Numbered from the stretch's first letter, positions 29,941 to 37,831 are shown. The stretch: DNA of 38,509 nt from an uncultured Propionibacteriaceae bacterium (GCA_937988865.1 CALKHV010000049.1:1-38509); one strand, 5' to 3'. Program-made: numbers and translations. The notes: a model not told the origin generated them from the letters alone.

Positions 29941-30939
29941 ATGGCGGCAACCAGCGAACTCCGGCACCAGCAGGGCACATCCAGTGGTGCGGAGACTCTG
30001 GCTGACGTCGGTGAATTCGGCCTGATCGCGCGGCTCACGCAGGGGCTCGTCATGCCTCCGGCGGTCAGTGTCGGACCCGGGGATGATGCTGCTGTCTTCC
30101 TCGTCAACGGATCAGCCGTCTGCAGTACCGATGTGCTCGTCGAGGGAGTCCACTTCCGCCGCGACTGGTCGAGCGCCCACGACATCGGACGCAAGTGCGT
30201 CGCCGTCAACGTCTCCGACCTGGAGGCCATGGGCGCCACCCCCGTGACCCTGGTGGTCGCTTTCAGTGCGCCCCCCGACCTCCCGACCCAGTGGGCCCGA
30301 GAATTCATGACCGGCTTGCGCCAGGAGGCCGACCTGGCCGGCGTCGCACTCGTTGGGGGTGACATGGCACGGGGTCGGGTCATAACGATCGCGGTCACTG
30401 TCGTCGGCGAGACGCAGGGCCGCGCACCCGTCCGCCGCTCGGGTGCCCACATCGGCGACATCGTGGCGGTCAAGGGACTCCTCGGCTGGTCCGGGGCCGG
30501 ACTGAGCGTCCTCGGACGGGGGTTCCGGTCGCCGAGGGCCGTCGTCGAGGCCCACCGGGTTCCCCGTACGCCCTACGGTTCGGGACGCACAGCCGCCCTG
30601 GCCGGAGCCACGGCGATGGTCGACATCTCGGACGGACTGGTGGCAGACCTGGGGCACGTGTGCCGGGCGTCCGAGGTGGGCATCGACCTCGACACGGCGC
30701 GCCTCGTCATCGACGAGCCCCTGCGGGTCGTGGGCCAGGCCACGGGACGCGATCCACTGACGTTCGTGCTCGCCGGTGGCGAGGACCACGCGCTGGCCGC
30801 CACCTTCCCCCCGGGCAGCGTCCCGGAGGACTGGGTCGTGATCGGACGCGTGGTCGATCCGACGCCTCTCGGCGGGCCGTGCGTGCTCGTCGACGGTGAA
30901 CGGCCGGACGTCGCAGGCTGGGACCACTTCGGCGCCTGA
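29941..30939 (+). CDS. thiL: Thiamine-monophosphate kinase
   Basis: 332 residues; phosphorylates thiamine monophosphate to the active cofactor thiamine diphosphate. Motifs: GEFGLIARLT at the N-terminus, SVGPGDDAAVF (the GDDAA metal/ATP site), CSTDVLVEGVHFRRDW, GRKCVAVNVSDLEAMGATP, GGDMARG and later TAMVDISDGLVADLGHVCRAS and VLAGGEDHALAATFP. All the acidic residues of the AIR synthase-like ATP site are kept. The ATG at 29941 is preceded by TACCGT with 7 nt and no ribosome site. It is followed by ftsK after 56 bp. Confidence 0.95.
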   Translation: MAATSELRHQQGTSSGAETLADVGEFGLIARLTQGLVMPPAVSVGPGDDAAVFLVNGSAVCSTDVLVEGVHFRRDWSSAHDIGRKCVAVNVSDLEAMGATPVTLVVAFSAPPDLPTQWAREFMTGLRQEADLAGVALVGGDMARGRVITIAVTVVGETQGRAPVRRSGAHIGDIVAVKGLLGWSGAGLSVLGRGFRSPRAVVEAHRVPRTPYGSGRTAALAGATAMVDISDGLVADLGHVCRASEVGIDLDTARLVIDEPLRVVGQATGRDPLTFVLAGGEDHALAATFPPGSVPEDWVVIGRVVDPTPLGGPCVLVDGERPDVAGWDHFGA

Positions 30940-30983
30940 CCCCACGAGCGGCGTGGAGGAGGCGTCCACCGGGCCTGATCGGG

Positions 30984-30989
30984 TAGCCT
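30984..30989 (+). promoter_or_regulatory. -10 element TAGCCT of ftsK
   Basis: TAGCCT is followed by 6 nt (CCCACC) and the ftsK ATG at 30996. There is no Shine-Dalgarno site, pointing to a leaderless transcript that may drive ftsK-rimO-pgsA. Confidence 0.5.
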
Positions 30990-30995
30990 CCCACC

Positions 30996-33443
30996 ATGGC
31001 GACCCGCGCGTCTTCCCCACCGCGGCCCCGCACCAGCACCTCGACGACGAGTCGGGGACAGTCGGGTTCGCGGTCGTCAGGAAGCAAACCCAAGTCCACC
31101 GCCCGCAGCGGCCAGCGTCCGACCTCCAGGTCGGCCGCCTCGAAGCGACCCGTGAAGACCGCGAAGGGGCCGTCGGTGTCGCGGGGCATCGCGCGTGTCT
31201 GGAGCGGCCTCGCACATGGCGTCGGCACGATCGCGCGCAGCATCGGCCACGGCGCGCGTGACCTTGACCCTGCACTCCGCCGGGACGGAGCAGGTCTGGC
31301 GATGCTGGGCGTCGGCACGGTCATCGCGGCCGAGTTCTGGTTCGGTATCCCCGGGCCCGTCGGACGCTGGATCCAGGTCGGCTTCGCGACCATCTTCGGC
31401 TCGCTGGCCGTGGCACTGCCGATCTTCTGCCTCGCGATGGCTTGGCGGACCCTGCGCAGTCCCGAGCGCAACGGCCCCCTCGGACGCCAGGTCGTCGGGT
31501 GGGGCGCGATCATCTTCGGCGTCCTCGGTCTGATCAACATCTCGCACGGCCTCCCGCGCTCGGGTGAACCTGCTCTGCGTGACGCGGGCGGCATCCTCGG
31601 GTTCATCTCGTCCAGCCTGCTCGCCGACCTGCTCAGCGTGTGGGTGGCCGTCCCCCTGCTCATGCTGCTGACCTTGTTCGGCACTGTTGTCGTCATCGGA
31701 CGTCCGATCCACGAACTCCTCGACGGCGTCGTGGCTGTCGCGTCGAGGCTGAGGCCGAAGCCGCGCCCCGCCGAGCCGGCCTTCGGAACTGACTCCGCGT
31801 ATGACACGGCCCTCGTGACCACGCCGGCGCTGACCGAGATCGAGGCGTCCGTGCACGAGGTCGAGGTGGACCACGAAGTGTTCGATGCGCCCCCCCGCAA
31901 GCCAGGCAAGGCAGCCAAGGCACTCGAGCCTCCCGTCCACACGCCCGTCCCGCCGCGCGCCGAGCAACTGCAACTCTCGGGCGACATCGTGTACAGCCTC
32001 CCGGATGCCGCCCTGCTGAAGCCTGGATCGGCCCCCCGGACGCGCTCCCAGGCTTCTGACGCCGTCGTCGCCCGCCTCACCGACGTGCTTCGTCAGTTCG
32101 AGATCGACGCGGTGGTCACCGGCTACACCCGCGGCCCGACCGTGACGCGCTACGAAGTCCAGCTCGGCCCCTCGGTCAAGGTCGAGAAGGTGACCACGCT
32201 CAGCAAGAACATCGCGTATGCGGTCGCGTCCCCGGACGTCAGGATCCTGTCGCCGATCCCCGGGAAGTCGGCTATCGGCATCGAGATCCCGAACGTCGAC
32301 AAAGAGGTCGTCAGCCTCGGCGACGTGCTGCGGTCCAAGGAGGCGCGCAACGACCAGCACCCGATGACGGTGGGCCTGGGCAAGGACGTCGAGGGCGGCT
32401 TCGTGCTGGCCAACATGGCGAAGATGCCCCACCTTCTGGTCGCCGGCGCGACCGGCTCGGGCAAGTCGAGTTTCATCAACTCGCTCATCACCTCGGTGTT
32501 GATGCGCGCCACGCCCGACGAGGTTCGCATGCTCCTGGTCGACCCGAAGCGGGTCGAGCTCAACCACTACGAGGGCGTCCCGCACCTGGTGACCCCCATC
32601 ATCACGAGCGCCAAGAAGGCTGCGGAGGCACTGCAGTGGGTCGTGCGCGAGATGGATCTGCGCTACGACGACCTTGCCGCGTTCGGTTTCCGTCACGTCG
32701 ACGACTTCAACCTCGCAGTCCGGGCGGGGACGCTCAAGCCCCTCGAGGGGTCCGAGCGTGAGCTGACCCCGTACCCGTACCTCCTCGTGATCGTCGACGA
32801 GCTCGCCGACCTCATGATGGTCGCTCCGCGTGACGTGGAGGACTCGATCGTCCGCATCACGCAGCTTGCCCGCGCCGCAGGCATCCACCTCGTGCTCGCG
32901 ACCCAGCGTCCCTCGATCGACGTCGTGACCGGACTCATCAAGGCGAATGTGCCCTCGAGGCTCGCGTTCGCCACGAGCTCGATGACCGACTCCCGCGTCA
33001 TCCTCGACCAGCCGGGTGCTGAGAAGCTGGTCGGTCAGGGCGACGGGCTCTTCCTGCCCATGGGGGGCAAGCCCATCCGCGTCCAGGGTTCGTGGGTGAC
33101 CGAGGCCGAGATCCGGCAGGTCGTCAAGCACGTCTCGGAGCAGCTGACCCCGCAGTACCGCGAGGACGTCAGCGCAGCTGCCGGCCCGGCGAAGGTGGCC
33201 GAGGACATCGGCGACGACCTCGACCTCGTGCTCGATGCCGCCCGCCTCGTGATCGACCTGCAGCTGGGTTCGACGTCGATGCTTCAGCGGAAGTTGCGCG
33301 TCGGCTTCGCCAAGGCCGGCCGTCTCATGGACATCCTCGAGACCCGCGGTGTCGTTGGCCCGTCAGAGGGGTCGAAACCCCGTGAGGTTCTGGTTCTTCC
33401 CGATGACCTGGACGATGTCCTGACGTCGCTCGCGGGCGGCTGA
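30996..33443 (+). CDS. ftsK: DNA translocase FtsK/SpoIIIE
   Basis: 815 residues, pumping chromosomal DNA through the division septum. A very basic Ser/Thr/Arg-rich N-terminal tail (about 85 residues) is followed by four membrane spans (for example AGLAMLGVGTVIAAEFWFGI and LLSVWVAVPLLMLLTLFGTVV). After a linker the motor begins with the alpha domain (TVTRYEVQLGPSVKVEKVTTLS). Walker A is VAGATGSGKSSFINSL with Lys490, and Walker B is LLVIVDELADLMM. The C-terminal gamma domain (VLDAARLVIDLQLGSTSMLQRKLRVGFAKAGRLMDILE) should read polarity sequences and contact XerD. rimO starts 3 bp after the stop. Confidence 0.96.
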   Translation: MATRASSPPRPRTSTSTTSRGQSGSRSSGSKPKSTARSGQRPTSRSAASKRPVKTAKGPSVSRGIARVWSGLAHGVGTIARSIGHGARDLDPALRRDGAGLAMLGVGTVIAAEFWFGIPGPVGRWIQVGFATIFGSLAVALPIFCLAMAWRTLRSPERNGPLGRQVVGWGAIIFGVLGLINISHGLPRSGEPALRDAGGILGFISSSLLADLLSVWVAVPLLMLLTLFGTVVVIGRPIHELLDGVVAVASRLRPKPRPAEPAFGTDSAYDTALVTTPALTEIEASVHEVEVDHEVFDAPPRKPGKAAKALEPPVHTPVPPRAEQLQLSGDIVYSLPDAALLKPGSAPRTRSQASDAVVARLTDVLRQFEIDAVVTGYTRGPTVTRYEVQLGPSVKVEKVTTLSKNIAYAVASPDVRILSPIPGKSAIGIEIPNVDKEVVSLGDVLRSKEARNDQHPMTVGLGKDVEGGFVLANMAKMPHLLVAGATGSGKSSFINSLITSVLMRATPDEVRMLLVDPKRVELNHYEGVPHLVTPIITSAKKAAEALQWVVREMDLRYDDLAAFGFRHVDDFNLAVRAGTLKPLEGSERELTPYPYLLVIVDELADLMMVAPRDVEDSIVRITQLARAAGIHLVLATQRPSIDVVTGLIKANVPSRLAFATSSMTDSRVILDQPGAEKLVGQGDGLFLPMGGKPIRVQGSWVTEAEIRQVVKHVSEQLTPQYREDVSAAAGPAKVAEDIGDDLDLVLDAARLVIDLQLGSTSMLQRKLRVGFAKAGRLMDILETRGVVGPSEGSKPREVLVLPDDLDDVLTSLAGG

Positions 33444-33446
33444 GAC

Positions 33447-34865
33447 GTGGCCGACCTGACGACGGTGCACCTGGTCACCCTCGGGTGCGCCCGGAACGAG
33501 GTCGACTCCGAGGAGTTGGCGGCGCGGCTGGAGGCCGGCGGGTTCCTGATGGTGGCTGACCCGGCCGATGCCGAGGCGGTCCTCGTCAACACCTGCGGCT
33601 TCGTCGAGCAGGCCAAGAAGGACTCCCTCGACACCCTGTTGGCCGCAGCAGACCTGAAGACCGACGGTGCCGCGCGGGCCGTGGTCGCCGTCGGGTGCAT
33701 GGCAGAGCGTTACGGCGTCGAACTGGCCGATTCCCTGCCCGAAGCGGACGCCGTCCTCGGTTTCGACGACTACGCAGACATCGCGTCCCGGCTCAACGAC
33801 ATCCTGGGCGGCCACGCCCCGGCGCCCCACGTCCCGAGGGATCGTCGGACCCTGCTCCCACTCGCCCCGGTCGACCGGCCCCTGGCACACGTCGCGGTTC
33901 CCGGGCACCACACGGACCTCATGGGAGTCCCTGCCAGTGGTCCGCGCGTCCTGCGACGCAGGCTCGAGGGCGGGCCTTCCGCCCCGCTGAAGATCGCGTC
34001 CGGCTGTGACCGTCGGTGCGCCTTCTGCGCCATACCTGCGTTCCGCGGCGCCTACCTGTCACGTCCTCACGACGACATCGTCACCGAGGCCCGGTGGTTG
34101 GTCGACCAGGGCGTCAGGGAAGTCTTCCTGGTGAGCGAGAACTCCTCGTCCTACGGCAAGGACCTGGGTGACCTCCGGGCCCTCGAGACGTTGCTGGGCG
34201 ACCTGTCGGGTGTGGACGGACTGGACTGGATCCGGGTCTCGTACCTGCAACCTGCCGAGGTTCGTCCTGGCCTGATCGAGGCCATGACATCGGTTGACAA
34301 GGTCGTTCCCTACTTCGACCTGAGCTTCCAGCACGCCGCACCGGGGGTGTTGCGCCGGATGCGCAGGTTCGGCGATCCCGACAGCTTCCTCAGTCTCATC
34401 GAGCAGATCCGCGCCCGCGCACCGAGGGCCGGGATCCGCTCCAACGTCATTGCAGGATTCCCGGGTGAGACGGACGCCGACCTCGCACTCCTCGAGTCGT
34501 TCCTCGTGGACGCCAGACTCGACGTCGTCGGCGTCTTCGGTTACTCCGACGAGGAGGGAACCGAGGCCGTCGGGCTCGACGGGCACCTCGACGCCGACGA
34601 GATCGAGTCCCGTCGCAGCCGACTTGCCGACCTCATCGAGGAACTGTGCGCCCAGCGGGCTGAAGATCGGGTCGGCGACCGCGTGGAGGTCCTCGTCGAG
34701 TCGGTGACGGGGGGTAGCGTGACTGGAAGGGCGGCCCACCAGGGTCCCGAGGTCGACGGCGAGACGACCGTCGTGGGACGTCGGGCGTCCGTGGGTGATC
34801 TCGTGACGGCGATCGTCACGTCCAGCGAGGGTGTTGACCTGCATGCCACTGCGACCGACAGGTGA
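33447..34865 (+). CDS. rimO: Ribosomal protein S12 methylthiotransferase
   Basis: 472 residues, a radical SAM enzyme with two iron-sulfur clusters that thiomethylates the conserved aspartate of S12. The N-terminal MTTase domain has HLVTLGCARNEVDSE, VNTCGFVEQAKKDS and VVAVGCMAERY, supplying three Cys. The radical SAM site is ASGCDRRCAFCAIPAFRG with Cys187, Cys191 and Cys194. The C-terminal TRAM domain includes VGDRVEVLVESV and ends near VGDLVTAIVTSSEGVDL. The GTG start is 3 bp after ftsK and close before pgsA, so an operon is likely. A loop of about 40 residues after residue 125 (PRDRRTLLPLAPVDR and following) is typical of actinobacterial RimO. Confidence 0.95.
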   Translation: MADLTTVHLVTLGCARNEVDSEELAARLEAGGFLMVADPADAEAVLVNTCGFVEQAKKDSLDTLLAAADLKTDGAARAVVAVGCMAERYGVELADSLPEADAVLGFDDYADIASRLNDILGGHAPAPHVPRDRRTLLPLAPVDRPLAHVAVPGHHTDLMGVPASGPRVLRRRLEGGPSAPLKIASGCDRRCAFCAIPAFRGAYLSRPHDDIVTEARWLVDQGVREVFLVSENSSSYGKDLGDLRALETLLGDLSGVDGLDWIRVSYLQPAEVRPGLIEAMTSVDKVVPYFDLSFQHAAPGVLRRMRRFGDPDSFLSLIEQIRARAPRAGIRSNVIAGFPGETDADLALLESFLVDARLDVVGVFGYSDEEGTEAVGLDGHLDADEIESRRSRLADLIEELCAQRAEDRVGDRVEVLVESVTGGSVTGRAAHQGPEVDGETTVVGRRASVGDLVTAIVTSSEGVDLHATATDR

Positions 34866-34878
34866 CGAGGAGCCGATC

Positions 34879-35487
34879 ATGAGTGAGCCAGCCCAACCCA
34901 GCAACTGGAACGTCCCGAACGTGCTCACCGCCATCCGCATGGCCATGGTGCCGCTGTTCGCGTGGATGCTGCTGTCGCACCCCCATGACCAGGGGTGGCG
35001 TCTGGCCACCACGATCGTGTTCATCCTCGCGATCCTGACCGACATGGCCGACGGACGCATCGCCCGCAAGTACAACCTCGTCACCACCTTCGGAAAACTC
35101 TGGGACCCGATCGCTGACAAGGCACTGACAGGGATGGCGTTCATCGGCTTGTCGATCCTGGGCGAGCTGTGGTGGTGGGTGACGATCGTGATCCTCATCC
35201 GTGAGTGGGGGATCACGATCCTGCGCTTCTTCGTGCTGAAGTACGGGGTCATGGCTGCGAATCGCGGGGGCAAGGTGAAGACCCTGATGCAGTCGATCGC
35301 GCTGCCCCTGTACCTGGTGTGGCTCGAGCCACTGCCCGCCCCCATCTCGTGGCTGGCCTGGTTGTTCATGGCCATCGCGTTCATCCTCACCGTCGTCACC
35401 GGCCTCGACTATCTGCGCGAGGCCGCGAAGTTGCGGCGTGAAGCATTGGCACGTTGGGCCGTCGAAGGCAACGCCGGACGTCGGTGA
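34879..35487 (+). CDS. pgsA: CDP-diacylglycerol--glycerol-3-phosphate 3-phosphatidyltransferase
   Basis: 202 residues, a multi-span membrane enzyme of the CDP-alcohol phosphotransferase family making phosphatidylglycerol phosphate. The family motif D-x2-DG-x2-AR-x8-G-x3-D-x3-D is complete: Asp55, Asp58, Gly59, Ala62, Arg63, Gly72, Asp76 and Asp80 in DMADGRIARKY and FGKLWDPIADK. The N-terminus NWNVPNVLTAIRMAMVPLFAW is also characteristic. The start at 34879 has GAGGAG upstream and begins 13 bp after rimO. The gene is followed by a hairpin and then clgR; the cinA gene frequently found here in relatives is missing. Confidence 0.94.
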   Translation: MSEPAQPSNWNVPNVLTAIRMAMVPLFAWMLLSHPHDQGWRLATTIVFILAILTDMADGRIARKYNLVTTFGKLWDPIADKALTGMAFIGLSILGELWWWVTIVILIREWGITILRFFVLKYGVMAANRGGKVKTLMQSIALPLYLVWLEPLPAPISWLAWLFMAIAFILTVVTGLDYLREAAKLRREALARWAVEGNAGRR

Positions 35488-35498
35488 CCCCCTGACCT

Positions 35499-35513
35499 CC
35501 ACCCGCGGGGTGG
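35499..35513 (+). terminator. Short hairpin after pgsA
   Basis: CCACCC (35499-35504) and GGGTGG (35508-35513) pair perfectly around GCG, followed by TTGCC. It lies 12 bp past the pgsA stop and may end or attenuate the ftsK-rimO-pgsA transcript before clgR. The rest of the 150-bp gap holds an inverted GCGA-N6-TCGC (35567-35580) and no other gene. Confidence 0.45.
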
Positions 35514-35638
35514 TTGCCGGCGCATGGACCGGGCTCGCTCAGAGTCTGCGTGTGAGCTGCGGGAATGCGAACGCCCTCGCGTGACGTTGACCTAGGGCGA
35601 CGCGCCACGACGGAGTGTCGAGAAGGGATGTGGGGCCT

Positions 35639-35905
35639 GTGAAGCCTGTACTGGTGCGCGAGGTGCTCGGCGAGACATTGCGGGAGTTGCGCTTCTCGCA
35701 GGGAAGGACCTTGCGCGAGATCTCATTGGCGGCGCGGGTCAGCCTGGGTTATCTGTCCGAGGTCGAGCGTGGGCAGAAGGAGGCCTCCTCCGAACTGTTG
35801 TTCGCCATCTGCGGGGCGCTCGACGTTCCCCTTTCGGCTGTCCTGCTGAGGGTCAGTGAGAAGCTGGCCCTCGCCGAGGCGCGGCGCACGACCGTCGCTG
35901 CCTGA
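35639..35905 (+). CDS. clgR: ClgR-type transcriptional regulator (XRE helix-turn-helix)
   Basis: 88 residues. VREVLGETLRELRFSQGRTLREISLAARVSLGYLSEVERGQKEASSELLFAICGALDVPLS is the ClgR/PopR signature, a Cro/CI-type HTH whose recognition helix is in VSLGYLSEVERG. ClgR activates clp protease and other proteolysis genes in actinobacteria and is itself a Clp substrate; the C-terminal ...TTVAA, ending in two Ala, resembles such degradation signals. The GTG at 35639 gives the family-like start; a GTG eight codons earlier (35615) is an alternative, and AAGGGA between them favours the later one. The location after pgsA and before recA is conserved. Confidence 0.9.
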   Translation: MKPVLVREVLGETLRELRFSQGRTLREISLAARVSLGYLSEVERGQKEASSELLFAICGALDVPLSAVLLRVSEKLALAEARRTTVAA

Positions 35906-35919
35906 GCCACGATGTGACA

Positions 35920-35952
35920 GAAGCCCCCGGTTGCACTGAGCCCGGGGGCTTC
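35920..35952. terminator. Two-way terminator after clgR
   Basis: GAAGCCCCCGG (35920-35930) and CCGGGGGCTTC (35942-35952) form a perfect 11-bp stem with an 11-nt loop between the convergent clgR and deoR-type genes. Base composition and position suit termination from both sides, although T-runs are short. Confidence 0.75.
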
Positions 35953-35963
35953 GTCGCGTCCGC

Positions 35964-36773
35964 CTACGGTTCGTGCGGTACGGGGACGACGCGCACGACG
36001 ACGCCCGCTCGCCGGATGCGGGCCAGTTCCTCCGGGTCGGCGGACGAGTCGGTCACGAGGATGTCGATGCTCGAGAGGTCGGCGAGCCGGGCGAGGGTCA
36101 CGCGTCCGATCTTCGACCCGTCCGCAACCGCGATGACGCACTGGGCGCGCTCGATCATGGTGTGGTTGGTGCGGGCCTCGACGTCGTCGTGAGTGGTGAG
36201 GCCGCCTTCGACCGAGATCCCGTCCGAGCCGACGATCGCGGTGCCCACATTGATCTGGTTGAACGTGCTCTCGGTGAGCGAACCCACCAGTTCGAGCGAG
36301 TTGGGACGCAGTACCCCACCTGCGATGAGCACGCGGGACTGCCCCTGATTGGCCGCTTCGAGGGCGATCCCCACGGAATTCGTGATGATCGTGAGGTCGT
36401 GACGATGATGCAGTGCGCGCAGGACCTCTGTGGTCGTGGTGCCACCGGTCAGGGCGATGGCCTGCTTCCCCGGAGGGATGGCCTGCACGGCCTCGTGCGC
36501 GATGGCCTGCTTGGCGCGGCGGTGACGACCGTCGCGCAGCCTCACTGGGAGCTCGCTCCCGGGGCCGGCGCTGCGAGCGCCCCCGTGGGTGCGCACGAGC
36601 AGGCCCTGTTCGGCGAGGGCCGCGACGTCGCGACGGATCGTTGCGGCTGAGGCCCCGAGTTCCCTGGCCAGGTCACTCAGCTGGATCTCGCCACGTCCCG
36701 AGAGGCTCGCCAGGAGGGCGACCATGCGCTCGGAACGCTTGGTGGACGGGGTGGAGACCTCTTCGGTCGTCAT
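35964..36773 (-). CDS. DeoR/GlpR family sugar regulator
   Basis: 269 residues. The N-terminal winged helix contains RSERMVALLASLSGRGEIQLSDLARELGASAATIRRDVAALAEQGLLVRTHGGARS, the DeoR signature. The C-terminal effector domain (sugar phosphate isomerase-like) includes IPPGKQAIALTGGTTTTEVLRAL, LTIITNSVGIALEAA, VLIAGGVLRPNSLELVGSLTE and DGSKIGRVTLARLADL, with the expected Gly-Thr-Thr phosphate-binding loop. Members respond to sugar phosphates. GAGGAAC stands before the ATG. No sugar gene is adjacent; possible targets are the mtl operon, the pfkB gene or a distant locus. Its own promoter overlaps a palindrome, suggesting autoregulation. Its position between clgR and recA is unusual. Confidence 0.92.
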   Translation of the reverse strand: MTTEEVSTPSTKRSERMVALLASLSGRGEIQLSDLARELGASAATIRRDVAALAEQGLLVRTHGGARSAGPGSELPVRLRDGRHRRAKQAIAHEAVQAIPPGKQAIALTGGTTTTEVLRALHHRHDLTIITNSVGIALEAANQGQSRVLIAGGVLRPNSLELVGSLTESTFNQINVGTAIVGSDGISVEGGLTTHDDVEARTNHTMIERAQCVIAVADGSKIGRVTLARLADLSSIDILVTDSSADPEELARIRRAGVVVRVVPVPHEP

Positions 36774-36824
36774 GGTTCCTCGCTGCGCGTTTCGAGACGT
36801 GGCATGAACGAATGGTGATCACTC

Positions 36825-36840
36825 GCTCACAGTGAGCATA
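36825..36840 (-). promoter_or_regulatory. Palindrome GCTCACaGTGAGC overlapping the deoR-type -10
   Basis: GCTCAC (36825-36830) and GTGAGC (36832-36837) are perfect arms around one base. On the minus strand TATGCT (36840-36835) is a near-ideal -10 for the regulator and shares its last four bases with the palindrome, which would place a bound repressor directly on the promoter. Transcription would start about 55 nt before the ATG. Confidence 0.5.
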
Positions 36841-36870
36841 GGGGCGGCATCCTCGTCGCACGAGGGCGGG

Positions 36871-36876
36871 TAGGCT
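36871..36876 (+). promoter_or_regulatory. -10 element TAGGCT of the DUF3046 gene
   Basis: TAGGCT is followed by 8 nt and the ATG at 36885; no ribosome site is present, consistent with a leaderless transcript. Confidence 0.5.
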
Positions 36877-36884
36877 CTGCGCCG

Positions 36885-37079
36885 ATGACCGAGTCGGAGT
36901 TCTGGCAGCGCATGACCCAGCACCTGGGCGACACCTACGCGCGCGTCTGGGCGGTCCAGGTGGTCGTGCCCGGGCTCGACGGCGCGACGGCGAGTGAGGC
37001 CCTCGCCGCCGGCGTCCCGTGCAGGACCATCTGGCGGGCGGTCTGGACGATGCTGGAGTTGCCCGACCGCGAGCGTTGA
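36885..37079 (+). CDS. DUF3046 family protein
   Basis: 64 residues: MTESEFWQRMTQHLGDTYARVWA, QVVVPGLDGATASEALAAGV and KTIWRAV-like RTIWRAVWTMLELPDRER. This tiny family is found in actinobacteria almost always just upstream of recA, as here. The pattern of alternating aromatic and acidic residues suggests a compact helical fold. No function is known; the link with recA suggests a DNA-related role but is only contextual. A convergent flavin reductase gene intervenes before recA in this genome. Confidence 0.9.
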   Translation: MTESEFWQRMTQHLGDTYARVWAVQVVVPGLDGATASEALAAGVPCRTIWRAVWTMLELPDRER

Positions 37080-37086
37080 CCGGACG

Positions 37087-37683
37087 TCAGGCCTGGGGTC
37101 GGGGGCGGGACGAGACCTCCCCGGGGGCCGCCCATTCGTCGCGTCCGAGTTTCGCCATCGGACGCAACGCATCGAACACCGCGTGGGGTGCGCCCGGGTC
37201 GAGTGCGGTCTCGTCGATCGCGAATCCCACGACCTCACCCAGGATCATGAAGCAGTTGCCGACCGCCACGACGCGCGTGAGCCTGCATTCGAGGGCGACG
37301 GGCGATTCCGCGACCCGCGCGGGCGCCACGTGGACGCTGGGTTCGCGCGTCACCCCGGCGCGATCGAACTCGCTCGCCTCAGGGGGGAGGGGCCGCGACG
37401 TCTCGTTGACCTGCTCGGTCAGGGCCTCGGACGCGAGGCACACGACGAACTCGCCGGTCTCCTGAACGTTGCGCAGGGTGTCCTTGGCTCCTACGGAGGT
37501 GAACGCGACGACGGGCGGATTGACCGAAGCGACCGTGAAGAAGCTGTGGGGTGCGAGGTTGTCGACGCCGGATGCGGATCGGGTGCTCACCCAGGCGATG
37601 GGACGCGGGACGATCGTCGACGTCAGCAGCTGATAGGGAACCGGGGGAACGAGGTCTGCGGTGGCGAAGTCGCGCTTGGTCAT
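37087..37683 (-). CDS. Flavin reductase-like domain protein
   Basis: 198 residues of the flavin reductase / FMN-binding split barrel family. PYQLLTSTIVPRPIAWVSTRSASGVDNLAPHSFFTVASVNPPVVAFTSV is the conserved FMN-binding opening, followed by KDTLRNVQETGEFVVCLAS and the strand LECRLTRVVAVGN. The end LRPMAKLGRDEWA is also typical. Family members reduce flavin with NAD(P)H or are subunits of two-component monooxygenases. Reading on its strand, TAGGCT precedes the ATG by 6 nt, so it appears leaderless. It is inserted between DUF3046 and recA, ending 7 bp from the DUF3046 stop. Substrate unknown. Confidence 0.9.
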   Translation of the reverse strand: MTKRDFATADLVPPVPYQLLTSTIVPRPIAWVSTRSASGVDNLAPHSFFTVASVNPPVVAFTSVGAKDTLRNVQETGEFVVCLASEALTEQVNETSRPLPPEASEFDRAGVTREPSVHVAPARVAESPVALECRLTRVVAVGNCFMILGEVVGFAIDETALDPGAPHAVFDALRPMAKLGRDEWAAPGEVSSRPRPQA

Positions 37684-37689
37684 GCGCCA

Positions 37690-37695
37690 AGCCTA
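37690..37695 (-). promoter_or_regulatory. -10 element TAGGCT of the flavin reductase gene
   Basis: On the minus strand TAGGCT is followed by 6 nt and the ATG at 37683. On the plus strand the same TA pair begins TAGGTT, so divergent initiation toward recA is possible. The LexA-type box at 37729 lies about 35 bp upstream. Confidence 0.45.
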
Positions 37696-37728
37696 GGTTG
37701 CAGACAGTTGCGGCGTGTCGTAGGGTCT

Positions 37729-37744
37729 TCGAACAGGTGTTCGG
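37729..37744. promoter_or_regulatory. SOS (LexA) box TCGAACAGGTGTTCGG
   Basis: The core GAAC-N4-GTTC is perfect and the flanks match TCGAAC-N4-GTTCGA except for the last base. This is the standard actinobacterial and Gram-positive LexA operator. It lies about 150 bp upstream of recA and about 45 bp from the divergent flavin reductase start, so LexA could control either or both. Confidence 0.85.
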
Positions 37745-37808
37745 TAGGTTGTCCACTGTGAGGAAGAGCCGGTCTGTTGTCCACAGGTCGCGCAGGCGCT
37801 GACAGTTT

Positions 37809-37831
37809 TGTCAGTGGGGATTCCTACAGTC
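37809..37831 (+). promoter_or_regulatory. RecA-NDp-type promoter (TTGTCAGTG-N8-TACAGT)
   Basis: TTGTCAGTG (37809-37817), 8 nt, then TACAGT (37826-37831) matches the LexA-independent DNA-damage promoter known from mycobacterial recA and linked to PafBC activation. An inverted CTGACA/TGTCAG (37800-37815) overlaps the -35 side. It would start transcription about 60 nt before the recA ATG. Confidence 0.75.

Noticed and set aside
31077..33131. 684-codon minus-strand open frame opposite ftsK
   Set aside because: Antisense shadow, no family resemblance, no start signals; ftsK Walker motifs lie on the plus strand.
35561..35590. ClgR self-binding site upstream of clgR (GCGA-N6-TCGC)
   Set aside because: The arms are short and their orientation and spacing do not match the ClgR motif as I remember it; mentioned only as an inverted repeat.
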